A stretch of DNA of 13,306 nt from an uncultured Pseudomonadota bacterium (GCA_938004375.1 CALKWH010000240.1:1-13306); one strand, 5' to 3'. Shown: positions 1-8,669, counted from the stretch's first letter. The notes: generated by a model not told the origin, from the sequence alone. Translations and numbers: made by a program.

Positions 1-1
1 G

Positions 2-62
2 GTCCGTGGTCCGTGACTCTCCGTGTACGTCCATGTCCGTCCGTGTTCCCGCCGTGTCCGTG
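2..62. repeat. Degenerate GTCCGTG tandem repeat tract
   Basis: The core CCGTG recurs at 4-8, 11-15, 21-25, 41-45, 52-56 and 58-62, mostly within GTCCGTG units, of which the first two (2-8 and 9-15) are perfect and directly adjacent. The tract lies downstream of the stop codon of the leftward M3 peptidase gene and may continue beyond the left edge. It is non-coding as far as I can tell. No terminator with a clear U-tract is seen between it and the stop codon. Its role is unknown; simple strand slippage could generate it. Confidence 0.7.
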
Positions 63-113
63 ATAGACATGGTCGGGTCCACGCCCTTTTGCGAGCGTCT
101 CTTCAGGTCTGAA

Positions 114-2204
114 TTATTTCGCGGTGAGCCACTTCTGGAAGGAATCGAAGGCGTAGGTGCGGCCCAGGAAGGTGGTGACCATCTCGGCAGCGTCCACGCT
201 GCCGCCCGGGGCCAGGATGGAGTTGCGATAGTGCAGCGCGGTGTCGGTGTCCATCAGTCCCTTCTCAAGGAACTGATTAAATATATCTTTAACTATCACC
301 AGCGACCACATATAGGTGTAATACATGGAACTGTAGCCGTCCAGATGCCCGAAGTTCGCGTACTCCAGGGTGCCCTTCACCAGCGGATACGGGCTGTATT
401 TTTTCTGCAATTCGCCCAAGATCTTCTGGAGGTTCAACTGATCCGGGGCCGTGGCGTGGAACTGGAACGACATCGCGGCATAGAACATCTGGCGCATGAC
501 GTGCACGCCCTGGCCGAACTCGGCCGAGGCGTTGAGCTTCTTCACCAGATCCTCGGGGATGGCGGCCCCGGTCTTGGGGTTCACCGCGAAGCGGGCGAGC
601 ACCGGGTAGCTGCGGGCCCATTCCTCGTAGAGTTGGGACGGCACCTCGGCGAAGTCCCACTCGCAGTTGATGCCGCTCTGGGTGATCCAGCGGTGGTTGC
701 CCGCGAACAGGTGGTGGATCAGGTGGCCGAACTCGTGGAAGAACGTGACCACGTCGTTGTATTCCATGAAGGCGTTCTCCCCGGACGGGAAGTTGGTGAC
801 CAGGGCCGCGGACGGCATCTGGACGCCCTTGAGGCCGCCGTAGATCGGGAACACGGCGGCGTGGCCGTACTTGTTCTCCCGGGGATGAAGATCGAGGTAC
901 ATGCGGGCGAAGACCTGGCCGTTCTCGACCACGTCGTACACCTCCACGCCCTCGTACCAGCTCTTCGCGCCGATGACGCGCTTGAACTGGACGTTGAACA
1001 GGTCCTCGGTGAGCTTGAGCAGGCCCTGCTTGACCTTGTTGACCTCGAAGTACTCGCGGACGACCTTCGAGTCCACGCCGAACTTATCCTTCTGGATGTC
1101 CTTGACGTAGTAGAAACGGTCCCACACCTCGACGGCCTTGGCCCCCTTGAGCTCGCGCTTCTTGGCGGCCAGGATTTCCTTGAGATCCTGCTGCATGCGC
1201 GGGCGGGCCAGGTCGGCCACCTTGTCGATGAACTCGGCGATGGTCTTGCGATCACGGGCCATCTTGTCGGCCGCGACGTAGGAGGCGTAGTCGGCGAAGC
1301 CCAGCAGCACAGCGTAGTTGTGACGGGCAGTGAGCAACTTCTTCAGGACCTCGTCGTTCTTGTCCTTGGCGCGGGAGAGATACGCCTGATAGACCTTCAT
1401 TCGCGTGGCCTCGCTCTTCGCGTAGTTCACCACGGGGAAGAAATCGGGGTTGTCGGTGCTGATCTTGATTTTACCCGCGGCGTCAGGCGCGTGAGACTTC
1501 AGGAAGTCCTCGGGGAGTCCGTCCAGCTCCTTGGCGGTGAATTCCACGACCTGACGGCCCTCGCGGATGTTCTTGCCGAACTCCTGGCCCAGCTTCACGG
1601 CCTCTTCCTGGAGTTCCTTGAGCTTCGCGCGGGCGGCGTCGTCCTTGTCCACGCCGGCGAGACGGTACTCGCGCAGCACGTGCTCGCGGAAACGCAGGGT
1701 CACACGATCCTTGGCGCCGATGCCGGTGACGGCGTTGATCGCCGAGAAGAGCTCCCGGTCGAGTTTCAGATCCGAGAGCATCTTCTTGGCGTCGACCTCG
1801 CACTTCTCGGCGGCCGCGCGCACGGCCGGATCCGGGTGCACCTCTTTCATGAGGTCGGTCATGGGGATGACCCGGTCCAGCGCCAGGCGAAGCTGGCCGT
1901 AGGGCTCCAGCGTGTTCTCGACCGTGCGCTCCTTGGCGACCTTGACCACGACGTCGCGCAGGGACTTCGCCAAGGCCAGGTTCTTCCGGCAGTCCTCCTC
2001 GGCGACGGCGGCGGTCGTCCACAGATTGGGCTCCAGCACCACCTTCGCCTCGGGTGCGGGATCGTCCGTCGGCGGCTCCGGCTTCGGGGGCGTGTCCTTG
2101 CGGGGCACCTCGGTGGGCACGGTGTCCTTCTTCTTCTCGGGTTCGGTGCAGCCGAACGTACCCACCAGCAACAGGACCAGGCTGAGATGCATGAGACGTT
2201 TCAT
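114..2204 (-). CDS. M3-family zinc metallopeptidase, predicted lipoprotein
   Basis: 696 residues. The zinc-binding HEXXH motif is H490-E491-F492-G493-H494, and E520 in the AEVPSQ segment is the expected third ligand, as in thimet oligopeptidase and oligopeptidase F relatives. Near the C terminus, GYSSMYYTYMWS matches the substrate-binding Tyr region of M3 enzymes. M3 peptidases cut short oligopeptides and are mostly cytosolic, but this one starts with a hydrophobic signal ending TFGC (Cys19), a slightly non-canonical lipobox. A Pro/Lys/Glu-rich spacer follows, so anchoring in the envelope, facing the periplasm, is predicted. An AAGGAG Shine-Dalgarno at 2216-2221 lies 11 nt before the ATG. It is the last gene of the leftward sctV operon, 60 bp after the preceding gene, and it may degrade or trim exported peptides (inference). 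The family assignment is firm; substrate and the lipid anchor are less certain. Confidence 0.93.
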   Translation of the reverse strand: MKRLMHLSLVLLLVGTFGCTEPEKKKDTVPTEVPRKDTPPKPEPPTDDPAPEAKVVLEPNLWTTAAVAEEDCRKNLALAKSLRDVVVKVAKERTVENTLEPYGQLRLALDRVIPMTDLMKEVHPDPAVRAAAEKCEVDAKKMLSDLKLDRELFSAINAVTGIGAKDRVTLRFREHVLREYRLAGVDKDDAARAKLKELQEEAVKLGQEFGKNIREGRQVVEFTAKELDGLPEDFLKSHAPDAAGKIKISTDNPDFFPVVNYAKSEATRMKVYQAYLSRAKDKNDEVLKKLLTARHNYAVLLGFADYASYVAADKMARDRKTIAEFIDKVADLARPRMQQDLKEILAAKKRELKGAKAVEVWDRFYYVKDIQKDKFGVDSKVVREYFEVNKVKQGLLKLTEDLFNVQFKRVIGAKSWYEGVEVYDVVENGQVFARMYLDLHPRENKYGHAAVFPIYGGLKGVQMPSAALVTNFPSGENAFMEYNDVVTFFHEFGHLIHHLFAGNHRWITQSGINCEWDFAEVPSQLYEEWARSYPVLARFAVNPKTGAAIPEDLVKKLNASAEFGQGVHVMRQMFYAAMSFQFHATAPDQLNLQKILGELQKKYSPYPLVKGTLEYANFGHLDGYSSMYYTYMWSLVIVKDIFNQFLEKGLMDTDTALHYRNSILAPGGSVDAAEMVTTFLGRTYAFDSFQKWLTAK

Positions 2205-2264
2205 CGCGGTTCACACTCCTTGACTGGGAAGTCGTCTTCCTTCGGTTCGATGCCGGCTCCGCGC

Positions 2265-3665
2265 CTAGGGCTCCCGGGCGGCGAGTTCATAATCTACTAT
2301 CTTTGAAACATGATACAAGGTCTTTCCGTCCAGGTAGCTGCGCCCGCCGATCAGGAAGGTCAGGTCCTTGTCCTGCAGGTGCAGCTCCGCCATGAGATCG
2401 GTGACCTCCTTGCGGACCTGGTCCAGGGGCAGCTTCGCCATCGACTCGCGCAGCTTGACGGGATCCAGGCCCACGGTTCGGACGTACTCGTCGAGCTTGC
2501 CGCGACCGGCGCGCCAGATCGCCTCCTTCTGCAGCAGGGTCACGAAGTGGTGCATCGCCTCGCGCTTGAAGCTCCAGTGGATGGCGTGGGCGAGCTCGGC
2601 GGCCTCGGCCTCGACCGGCTTGTCGGCGCCCCAGTTGTAGACGATCCACACGGCGATCCGGCTCTCGAAGGGCTCGAGCTTCTTGAACTCGGTCGTCATC
2701 TGCCGGAGGCGGGCGATGCCCATGTTCGTGAACGGTACGAACACCACGACCTCGAGCTCGGGCGTCTCGGCGCCCCAACTGGTGAAGGGCTGGGCCGTCC
2801 GGTGGGTGATGACCCGCTTCACCTGTTCGACCTGCTCCTGGGACAGGACCACCGAGTGCTTCTCGACCTGCTCCATGCCGATGCGCTGGAGCGTCGTCAG
2901 GCTCTTCGTCGGAGGCTGGACCGGCTCCGTCGTCGCGCCGGGGACCTCGCTCACGACGGCCGGCTCGTCCTGCGGCGCCTCCCGCCGCCCGCCGCGCTCC
3001 TGCGCGCTGCGGTTCGGCGAGTGGCGGTGCTCCGTCTTGCGCTCGGACGGGGCCGCTTCCTCCCGCTTGGCCATCACGTAGGCGCCGATGGCCAATACCA
3101 GCAGGGTGATGAAGATGAAGATGGCCGGCGCAGCGGAAGCCGCAGGAGCCGGGGCCGCGGGTTGGGACCGGACGGGCCGCGCCGCGGGCGACGGTGCATC
3201 GGCCTGCTCCTGCTCGACGAGGTCTTCCTCCGGGAGCTCCAGGACGAGCCCGGAGTCTGCGGCCTCACGCCCGGGCCGCTTTTTCCCGGCGTCGTGCTCC
3301 CGCTGGGCCTGCTCCTGCCGGTCCCGCCGGTGCGCGGCGGCGGTGTCCGCCTCCTGGGCGTGACGCGCCGAGCGCCCCTTCCCGTCGAGCTCCATGGGGA
3401 GCGCGGAGGGGGTGGTGGAGCTCAACTCCGGCCGATCCTCCCAGGGCGGCTTCACGTCCGGGGCGGCCTCCCGCTCCCAGGGCGGCACGGCGCCGGATCG
3501 GTCTTCCTGACCGAAGGAGAAGGGCGACGCTGCGGGCGCCGAAGCGTCCTCGACGGGCCGGAACAGCCGGCCACAGTGGTCGCACTCCGCGACGATGGTC
3601 CCCGGGATGATCTCGGTCTCCTGCTGGCAGTTCGTACATTTGACGGTCACCAGGCCATTGGACAT
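2265..3665 (-). CDS. Zinc-ribbon / transmembrane / thioredoxin-fold-like protein lacking CXXC
   Basis: 466 residues. An N-terminal zinc ribbon (C10, C13, C28, C31; CX2C-X14-CX2C) is followed by a long charged, Pro/Ala-rich linker (about 40-180), one membrane helix (about 181-199), a second disordered stretch, and a folded C-terminal domain (about 303-466). That last domain resembles the DsbA/thioredoxin_4 fold: a beta strand EVVVFVPF, a helical insert, then LTFLIGGRSYLDG like the 'inGr.l.G' end of DsbA-type domains. The active-site CXXC is absent; PFTNMG (311-316) stands in its place and the domain has no cysteine, so it cannot act as a redox enzyme and may be a chaperone or scaffold (inference). 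An in-frame GTG two codons upstream overlaps the Shine-Dalgarno, so the ATG at 3665 is preferred. It lies 15 bp downstream of sctV. The fold assignment is tentative. Confidence 0.75.
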   Translation of the reverse strand: MSNGLVTVKCTNCQQETEIIPGTIVAECDHCGRLFRPVEDASAPAASPFSFGQEDRSGAVPPWEREAAPDVKPPWEDRPELSSTTPSALPMELDGKGRSARHAQEADTAAAHRRDRQEQAQREHDAGKKRPGREAADSGLVLELPEEDLVEQEQADAPSPAARPVRSQPAAPAPAASAAPAIFIFITLLVLAIGAYVMAKREEAAPSERKTEHRHSPNRSAQERGGRREAPQDEPAVVSEVPGATTEPVQPPTKSLTTLQRIGMEQVEKHSVVLSQEQVEQVKRVITHRTAQPFTSWGAETPELEVVVFVPFTNMGIARLRQMTTEFKKLEPFESRIAVWIVYNWGADKPVEAEAAELAHAIHWSFKREAMHHFVTLLQKEAIWRAGRGKLDEYVRTVGLDPVKLRESMAKLPLDQVRKEVTDLMAELHLQDKDLTFLIGGRSYLDGKTLYHVSKIVDYELAAREP

Positions 3666-3670
3666 GAACA

Positions 3671-3678
3671 CCTCCTCC
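3671..3678 (-). promoter_or_regulatory. Shine-Dalgarno GGAGGAGG deciding the start of the zinc-ribbon gene
   Basis: GGAGGAGG on the minus strand ends 5 nt before the ATG at 3665. The alternative in-frame GTG (3671-3669) overlaps this element by one base, so it cannot be served by it. This fixes the start at 3665. Confidence 0.75.
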
Positions 3679-3680
3679 GA

Positions 3681-5684
3681 TCAGAACTCGCCCACGGGCT
3701 GCACCATGGGCAGCCCCTCCAACTCCGGATAACTGAGCACCACCGCGTGGGGCACGGCGCCGCCGACGAGCCGGCGCAGGTACCGCCGGGTCTCGACGGA
3801 ACTGACCAGCACCAAGTTCGCCCCCGGGCCACCCCGGCGCTCGAGCTCGCGGGCCTTCTCCTGCACCTGCTCGACGAGCTCGGGATCCAGCTGGAGCCAG
3901 GTGCCCGTCTCAGTGCGCGTGATGCCCAGGCGCAGCTCCTCCTCGAGGTTCCCCGACACCAGGAACACCGGCAGCACGCCGTCCCGGCAAAGCTCGGTCG
4001 CGATCTCGCGGCGCAGATCCAGGCGCACGTTCTCGGCCAGGGCGGCGGGCTCCGTCTCCCGAAGGGCGTGGCGCGAGAGGCTCACCAGGATGCGTCCCAA
4101 CGGGCGGACGCTCACCCGCTCCTCGAGCAGGCGGGTCAGGACCTCGGTGAGCAGCCCAAGGGACACCGGGTGCGGCATGCACTCCTCCACCAGGGCCGGG
4201 CTGGTGCGTCGCAGCGCCCGCACCAGGCTCTGCGCCAGATCCATCGTCATCAGTTCGTGCAGCCGCCCGGCGAGCTCGCGGCGCAGGTGATCCACCGGCG
4301 CCTGCCAGGGCGGCGCGCCCCCGGCGGCGATGGCCGAGCCGGCGTCGGAGACCGGAACTACTGCGAGGTCCGGGCCGGCCTCATCGGGGGACGCGGTCGG
4401 ATCCCCGCCCGGCCCCACGATTCCCTGTCCCACCGTCAACTCCCACAGGCGCAGCGCGTAGCCGTCCGGCGGCAACCCGGGGTTCACCGTCACCGTCACC
4501 GCGGGCGGCATCACGCCGCGCCGCCACCAGGTCTCCGAGCGCCAGCGGGCCAGCTCCTCGCGCAAGAGCCGGCCCGCTGCGTCCGCGGGGTCGGCCCAGG
4601 CCCGCAGCCCCGGTCCCAGCTCGAGCCACAGCGGCACCTGGGTGCCCCAGGTCTCGGGCTCGCCCGGCCTCAGCCCGGCGGGCCCCTCGGCCGCCTCGGC
4701 CGCCCCCTCGCGGGGATCGAACGCCGACGGCGGCGGCCGCTTCCCGAGCCGCCAGCCGACAAAGGCGATGAGCCCGCCCAGCAGCGTGAACGGCCCGAGC
4801 GGCATCCCCGGGACCCACCCGAACACGAGCAGGATCACCCCCACCCAGATCAGCACCTGGGGGTTCTGCAGCAACTGGAGCCCCATGTCCTGCCCCAGGC
4901 CGCGCCCCTTCTCCTCGGAAGCCACGCGCGTGATCACGAAACCGGCCGACACGCTCACCAGCAGCGCCGGGATCTGGGACACCAGGCCGTCGCCCACCGT
5001 CAGCACGGTGTAGGTGTCCAGGGCCTCGCCGCCGGACATCCCCAACTGGAGCATGCCGACCCCCAGGCCGCCCACGATGTTGATCAACGTGATCACGAGC
5101 CCGGCGATGGCGTCCCCCTTGACGAACTTCATGGCGCCGTCCATGGAGCCGTACAACTGACTCTCGCGGGCCAGGTGGGCGCGCTGGGCGCGGGCCTCGT
5201 CGTGACCGATGTGACCGGCGCGCAGCTCGGCGTCGATGGACATCTGGCGCCCGGGCATGGCGTCCAGGGTGAAGCGCGCGGCCACCTCGGCGACGCGCTC
5301 GGAGCCCTTCGCTATCACGACGAACTGCACGATGGTGATGATGAGGAACACGACCGCGCCCACGACCACGTTGCCGGCCACGACGAAGCGCCCGAAGGCG
5401 TCGATCACCGCGCCGGCGTCGGCCTGCAGCAGGATCAGCCGCGTGGTCGCGATGTTGAGCCCCAGGCGGAACAGCGTCGCCAGCAGCAGGAAGGTGGGGA
5501 ACGTGGCGAAGCGCAGCGGCTCCGTGATGTGCAACGCCAAAAGCAGCAGGGTGATCGCCAGCGCGATGTTCGCGGTGAGGAACAGGTCCATGACCCAGGT
5601 GGGCACGGGAAAGACCATCAGCCCCAGGACGCACAGGACGATCAGGACCAGAAAGACGTTGCCGTGCCGGAGCGTAAGTGGCAT
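3681..5684 (-). CDS. sctV: Type III secretion export gate protein SctV (FHIPEP/FlhA family)
   Basis: 667 residues, close to the family's usual 670-700. The N-terminal half has about eight membrane helices (roughly 9-312). The FHIPEP signature RFTLDAMPGRQMSIDAE lies near residues 137-153, followed by ESQLYGSMDGAMKFVKGDAIAG (174-195). The cytosolic half (about 313-667) contains the NPGLPPDGY turn and the ring-forming C-terminal domain. SctV/FlhA forms the nonameric gate in the inner membrane that receives chaperone-substrate complexes and couples proton flow to export. LLQADAGAVIDAFG, VQFVVIAKGSERVAEV and ESQLYG resemble SctV/YscV/HrcV more than flagellar FlhA. The start at 5684 begins MPLTLRHG, 7 bp after the upstream lipoprotein stop and without a strong Shine-Dalgarno, so it is probably translationally coupled. 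No other export-apparatus gene is in the window. The non-flagellar assignment rests on motif resemblance. Confidence 0.93.
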   Translation of the reverse strand: MPLTLRHGNVFLVLIVLCVLGLMVFPVPTWVMDLFLTANIALAITLLLLALHITEPLRFATFPTFLLLATLFRLGLNIATTRLILLQADAGAVIDAFGRFVVAGNVVVGAVVFLIITIVQFVVIAKGSERVAEVAARFTLDAMPGRQMSIDAELRAGHIGHDEARAQRAHLARESQLYGSMDGAMKFVKGDAIAGLVITLINIVGGLGVGMLQLGMSGGEALDTYTVLTVGDGLVSQIPALLVSVSAGFVITRVASEEKGRGLGQDMGLQLLQNPQVLIWVGVILLVFGWVPGMPLGPFTLLGGLIAFVGWRLGKRPPPSAFDPREGAAEAAEGPAGLRPGEPETWGTQVPLWLELGPGLRAWADPADAAGRLLREELARWRSETWWRRGVMPPAVTVTVNPGLPPDGYALRLWELTVGQGIVGPGGDPTASPDEAGPDLAVVPVSDAGSAIAAGGAPPWQAPVDHLRRELAGRLHELMTMDLAQSLVRALRRTSPALVEECMPHPVSLGLLTEVLTRLLEERVSVRPLGRILVSLSRHALRETEPAALAENVRLDLRREIATELCRDGVLPVFLVSGNLEEELRLGITRTETGTWLQLDPELVEQVQEKARELERRGGPGANLVLVSSVETRRYLRRLVGGAVPHAVVLSYPELEGLPMVQPVGEF

Positions 5685-5691
5685 GGGCGCG

Positions 5692-6192
5692 CTAGTCCCG
5701 GACCCTGCCCAGCCGGAAGGTGCCGTAGGCCTCGGGGCCGGCGAGGCGCAGCTCGAGGCGGTCGTTGCGGTAGACGGTGAGGAAGGCCAGATACGGCTGT
5801 CCCGAGAGCCGGATCCAGGAGAGGTGCGTGAACAGCGGCTCGCCCTCGATCTGCAGGTTCGACAGGGCGTCATTGAGGATCTCGGGCACGGGCGCGAGGA
5901 CCACGGTCTCTGAGGGCAGCGCCAGCACGGGTCCTTCGTCGGACAGGTCCGCTGAGCACACGGCGGCGTCCGGGTTCCGACGCAGCGTCAGGGAGGCGTC
6001 GAGGGTGGTGGCGCCGATCTGGCGCAGCTCGAGGTGGGCGCGGGTGCAGATGTCGAAGCCGCGGCGCACCAGCCGGCTCTGCTCGACGGCCCCCGACCAG
6101 TCGCCGCGGTACTCCTTGAGATCCTGGCACGCCGCCAGCCACAGCAACGGCAGGGCGAGCGTCCAAAGCAGCCGGTGGTGGGTAGATCGCAT
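5692..6192 (-). CDS. Small lipoprotein, first gene of the sctV operon, function unknown
   Basis: 166 residues. It has a signal peptide of about 21 residues with an LAAC lipobox (Cys22, followed by Gln, which predicts outer-membrane sorting under the E. coli rule). The mature part has only two further cysteines (C49, C79), which could form a disulfide, and is rich in alternating hydrophobic/polar residues that suggest beta structure. I do not recognise a family. It is too short and of the wrong pattern to be the two-domain SctJ ring lipoprotein. A pilotin-like role is conceivable only because of its position before sctV. AAAGGAA at 6199-6205 lies 6 nt before the ATG. A promoter with a perfect TTGACA box lies upstream. 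Confidence 0.85.
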   Translation of the reverse strand: MRSTHHRLLWTLALPLLWLAACQDLKEYRGDWSGAVEQSRLVRRGFDICTRAHLELRQIGATTLDASLTLRRNPDAAVCSADLSDEGPVLALPSETVVLAPVPEILNDALSNLQIEGEPLFTHLSWIRLSGQPYLAFLTVYRNDRLELRLAGPEAYGTFRLGRVRD

Positions 6193-6215
6193 CCGTGGTT
6201 CCTTTCGTTTCCGCG

Positions 6216-6247
6216 CCTAGAATGTGCAGTTTCGGGTCCGTTGTCAA
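6216..6247 (-). promoter_or_regulatory. Candidate sigma-70 promoter for the lipoprotein-sctV operon
   Basis: On the minus strand, TTGACA (6247-6242) is followed by a 17-nt spacer and CATTCT, a weak -10. Transcription would begin near 6210, giving a very short leader before the lipoprotein start. The -35 box and spacing fit the consensus well; the -10 box does not. Confidence 0.4.
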
Positions 6248-6285
6248 CGGGCATGGCCCGCCACCGGTCGTCGATCAATTTCAGC

Positions 6286-6315
6286 TTGATTTTCGCGGGC
6301 TCCGGGTTCTATAGT
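6286..6315 (+). promoter_or_regulatory. Candidate sigma-70 promoter for the membrane/zinc-ribbon gene
   Basis: TTGATT (6286-6291), an 18-nt spacer and TATAGT (6310-6315) fit a sigma-70 promoter. Expected transcription start is near 6322, about 50 nt before the ATG at 6371. It is arranged back to back with the promoter of the leftward sctV operon, so the 178-bp gap is a divergent control region. Confidence 0.5.
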
Positions 6316-6370
6316 TGCCCGCGCGACGAACCGCCACCACCTATCCAAGAAAGGATGCAACGGTGAAACC

Positions 6371-7333
6371 ATGTCAGAAATTATGGAATTTGTGAGTGCT
6401 TTCATAAGCTCGATGATGTTCAGTTCACTTAAGCCTCTCCTCCTCTTTTACGTCATTCCCATGGTGCCGATCACCTTCCTGATCGCGCTGGCCATCGTGA
6501 AGATGTACGAGCCCAAGACCGAAGACTACAAGTCCGATCCCATGATGGCCCTGAAATCGGGCATGTATTTTCTTCAAATTTTCATGGTCCACCTGGTCGT
6601 CCTGGGGGTGTTCTCCTTCCTCGACATCCTCCTGAGCCAGATGACCGATCATAAGGTCCCGATGAAGACCATAAAGAACGTGATCGGCACCCTGGTGGGC
6701 TCGGGCGCCGTGCTCCTGCTCCTCGAGTTCCTGCTCATCAAGCTCGACGTCAAGAAGAACTACCTGCCCCGTCGCATGATGTACGGCATCGCCATCTTCC
6801 TGCTGGGCTTCATCGGCACGCTCTCGACGTTCTTCTTCATCTCCGGGCTCTTCGAGTTCTTCCCGGAGGGCGCCGCTTTCCACGTTCCGCTGGCCGGCAT
6901 GCTCGTGTACCTGCCCGCCTTCGGCGCCGGCGTGCTCTATTACAAGGCCGAATTCGCCGAGGACAAGGAAGCCCAGACCTTCCTGCCCGCCTCCGTGGTA
7001 CAGAAGGCCGACCAGATGATGGCCCAGATGCCCAGCGGCTTCGGCGGCGCTCCCGCCGGCGGCGCGGCCCCGATGGGCGGCTACGGCGCGGCCCCGATGG
7101 GCGGCTACGGCGCCCAGCCCATGGCGCCCCAGCAGCCCGCGGCGCAGCCCATGGCCCAGCAGTACTCCCAGCCCATGGCCCAGCCGACCTACCAGCAGCC
7201 CCAGGTGCAGCAGCCCGTGGCCGCTCCGGTCGCCGCAGCCCCTTCCAACGCCTGCCCGACCTGCGGTAACGCCGCCCGCTTCATCGCCCAGTACAACCGC
7301 AACTGGTGCGACACCTGCCAGAAGTACCTGTAA
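6371..7333 (+). CDS. Five-helix membrane protein with Pro/Gln-rich linker and C-terminal zinc ribbon
   Basis: 320 residues. Predicted membrane helices lie at about 22-44, 65-88, 104-124, 136-160 and 173-191. A low-complexity Gly/Ala/Pro/Gln/Met linker (about 215-292) includes a perfect two-fold repeat of AAPMGGYG. The C terminus is a zinc ribbon with C295, C298, C313 and C316 (CX2C-X14-CX2C), of the 'qYNRnWCdtCqkY' type found in many archaeal and bacterial membrane proteins. I do not recognise a specific family and assign no function. The ribbon is most likely cytosolic and may bind a partner. The ATG at 6371 is chosen because upstream ATG 6355 gives only a three-codon frame; the purine-rich AAGAAAGG before it is somewhat distant. 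The gene is monocistronic and converges on the thiolase gene. Confidence 0.85.
   Translation: MSEIMEFVSAFISSMMFSSLKPLLLFYVIPMVPITFLIALAIVKMYEPKTEDYKSDPMMALKSGMYFLQIFMVHLVVLGVFSFLDILLSQMTDHKVPMKTIKNVIGTLVGSGAVLLLLEFLLIKLDVKKNYLPRRMMYGIAIFLLGFIGTLSTFFFISGLFEFFPEGAAFHVPLAGMLVYLPAFGAGVLYYKAEFAEDKEAQTFLPASVVQKADQMMAQMPSGFGGAPAGGAAPMGGYGAAPMGGYGAQPMAPQQPAAQPMAQQYSQPMAQPTYQQPQVQQPVAAPVAAAPSNACPTCGNAARFIAQYNRNWCDTCQKYL
7064..7111 (+). repeat. Perfect 24-bp tandem duplication inside the linker
   Basis: Two identical 24-bp units (7064-7087 and 7088-7111) each encode AAPMGGYG in the low-complexity linker of the membrane/zinc-ribbon protein. Identity at the nucleotide level, including synonymous positions, suggests a recent duplication that could expand or contract without shifting the frame. 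Confidence 0.9.
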
Positions 7334-7394
7334 GTCACCTCAGATAGTCATGGAAAGACCGCACCGGTCGAATTGATGGGGAAACCCCGGATAC

Positions 7395-7433
7395 CGATTT
7401 CGATTTCGATTTCGATTTCGATTTCGATTTCGA
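7395..7433. repeat. Hexanucleotide tandem array (CGATTT)x6 in a convergent intergenic gap
   Basis: Six perfect copies of CGATTT occupy 7395-7430, followed by a partial CGA. The array lies in the 143-bp gap (7334-7476) between the converging membrane/zinc-ribbon and thiolase genes, so it sits in the 3' region of both transcripts and in neither promoter. The rest of the gap holds two small hairpins (7357-7369, GACCG/CGGTC; 7378-7388, GGGG/CCCC) without clear U-tracts and a T-rich stretch near 7459-7480. Confidence 0.95.
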
Positions 7434-7476
7434 CCTTCCCTTGATCCGCCTGCTGTGTATTTTTTGTGGTGTGTTT

Positions 7477-8655
<1,179 letters not shown>

Positions 8656-8669
8656 TTTTCCTCCGAATC

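Noticed and set aside
3681..5684. Flagellar FlhA as the identity of the export gate protein
   Set aside because: The ADAG, VQFVVIAKGSERVAEV and ESQLYG segments fit SctV better and no flagellar gene is in the window. A tree would be needed to close the question fully.
6..5780. Very long rightward frames opposite the peptidase and sctV operon (6-2306 and 2310-5780)
   Set aside because: They are antisense frames kept open by high GC, have low-complexity His/Asp/Leu/Arg-rich translations, and lie exactly opposite genes with recognisable catalytic and membrane motifs.
5685..5873. Extension of SctV upstream to 5873
   Set aside because: The extra 63 residues overlap the lipoprotein gene, are Ser/Arg/Pro-rich without membrane character, and family members start near the first helix, as the ATG at 5684 does.
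7357..7388. Two small hairpins (GACCG/CGGTC and GGGG/CCCC) as an intrinsic terminator of the membrane/zinc-ribbon gene
   Set aside because: Stems are only 4-5 bp and no U-tract follows either of them.
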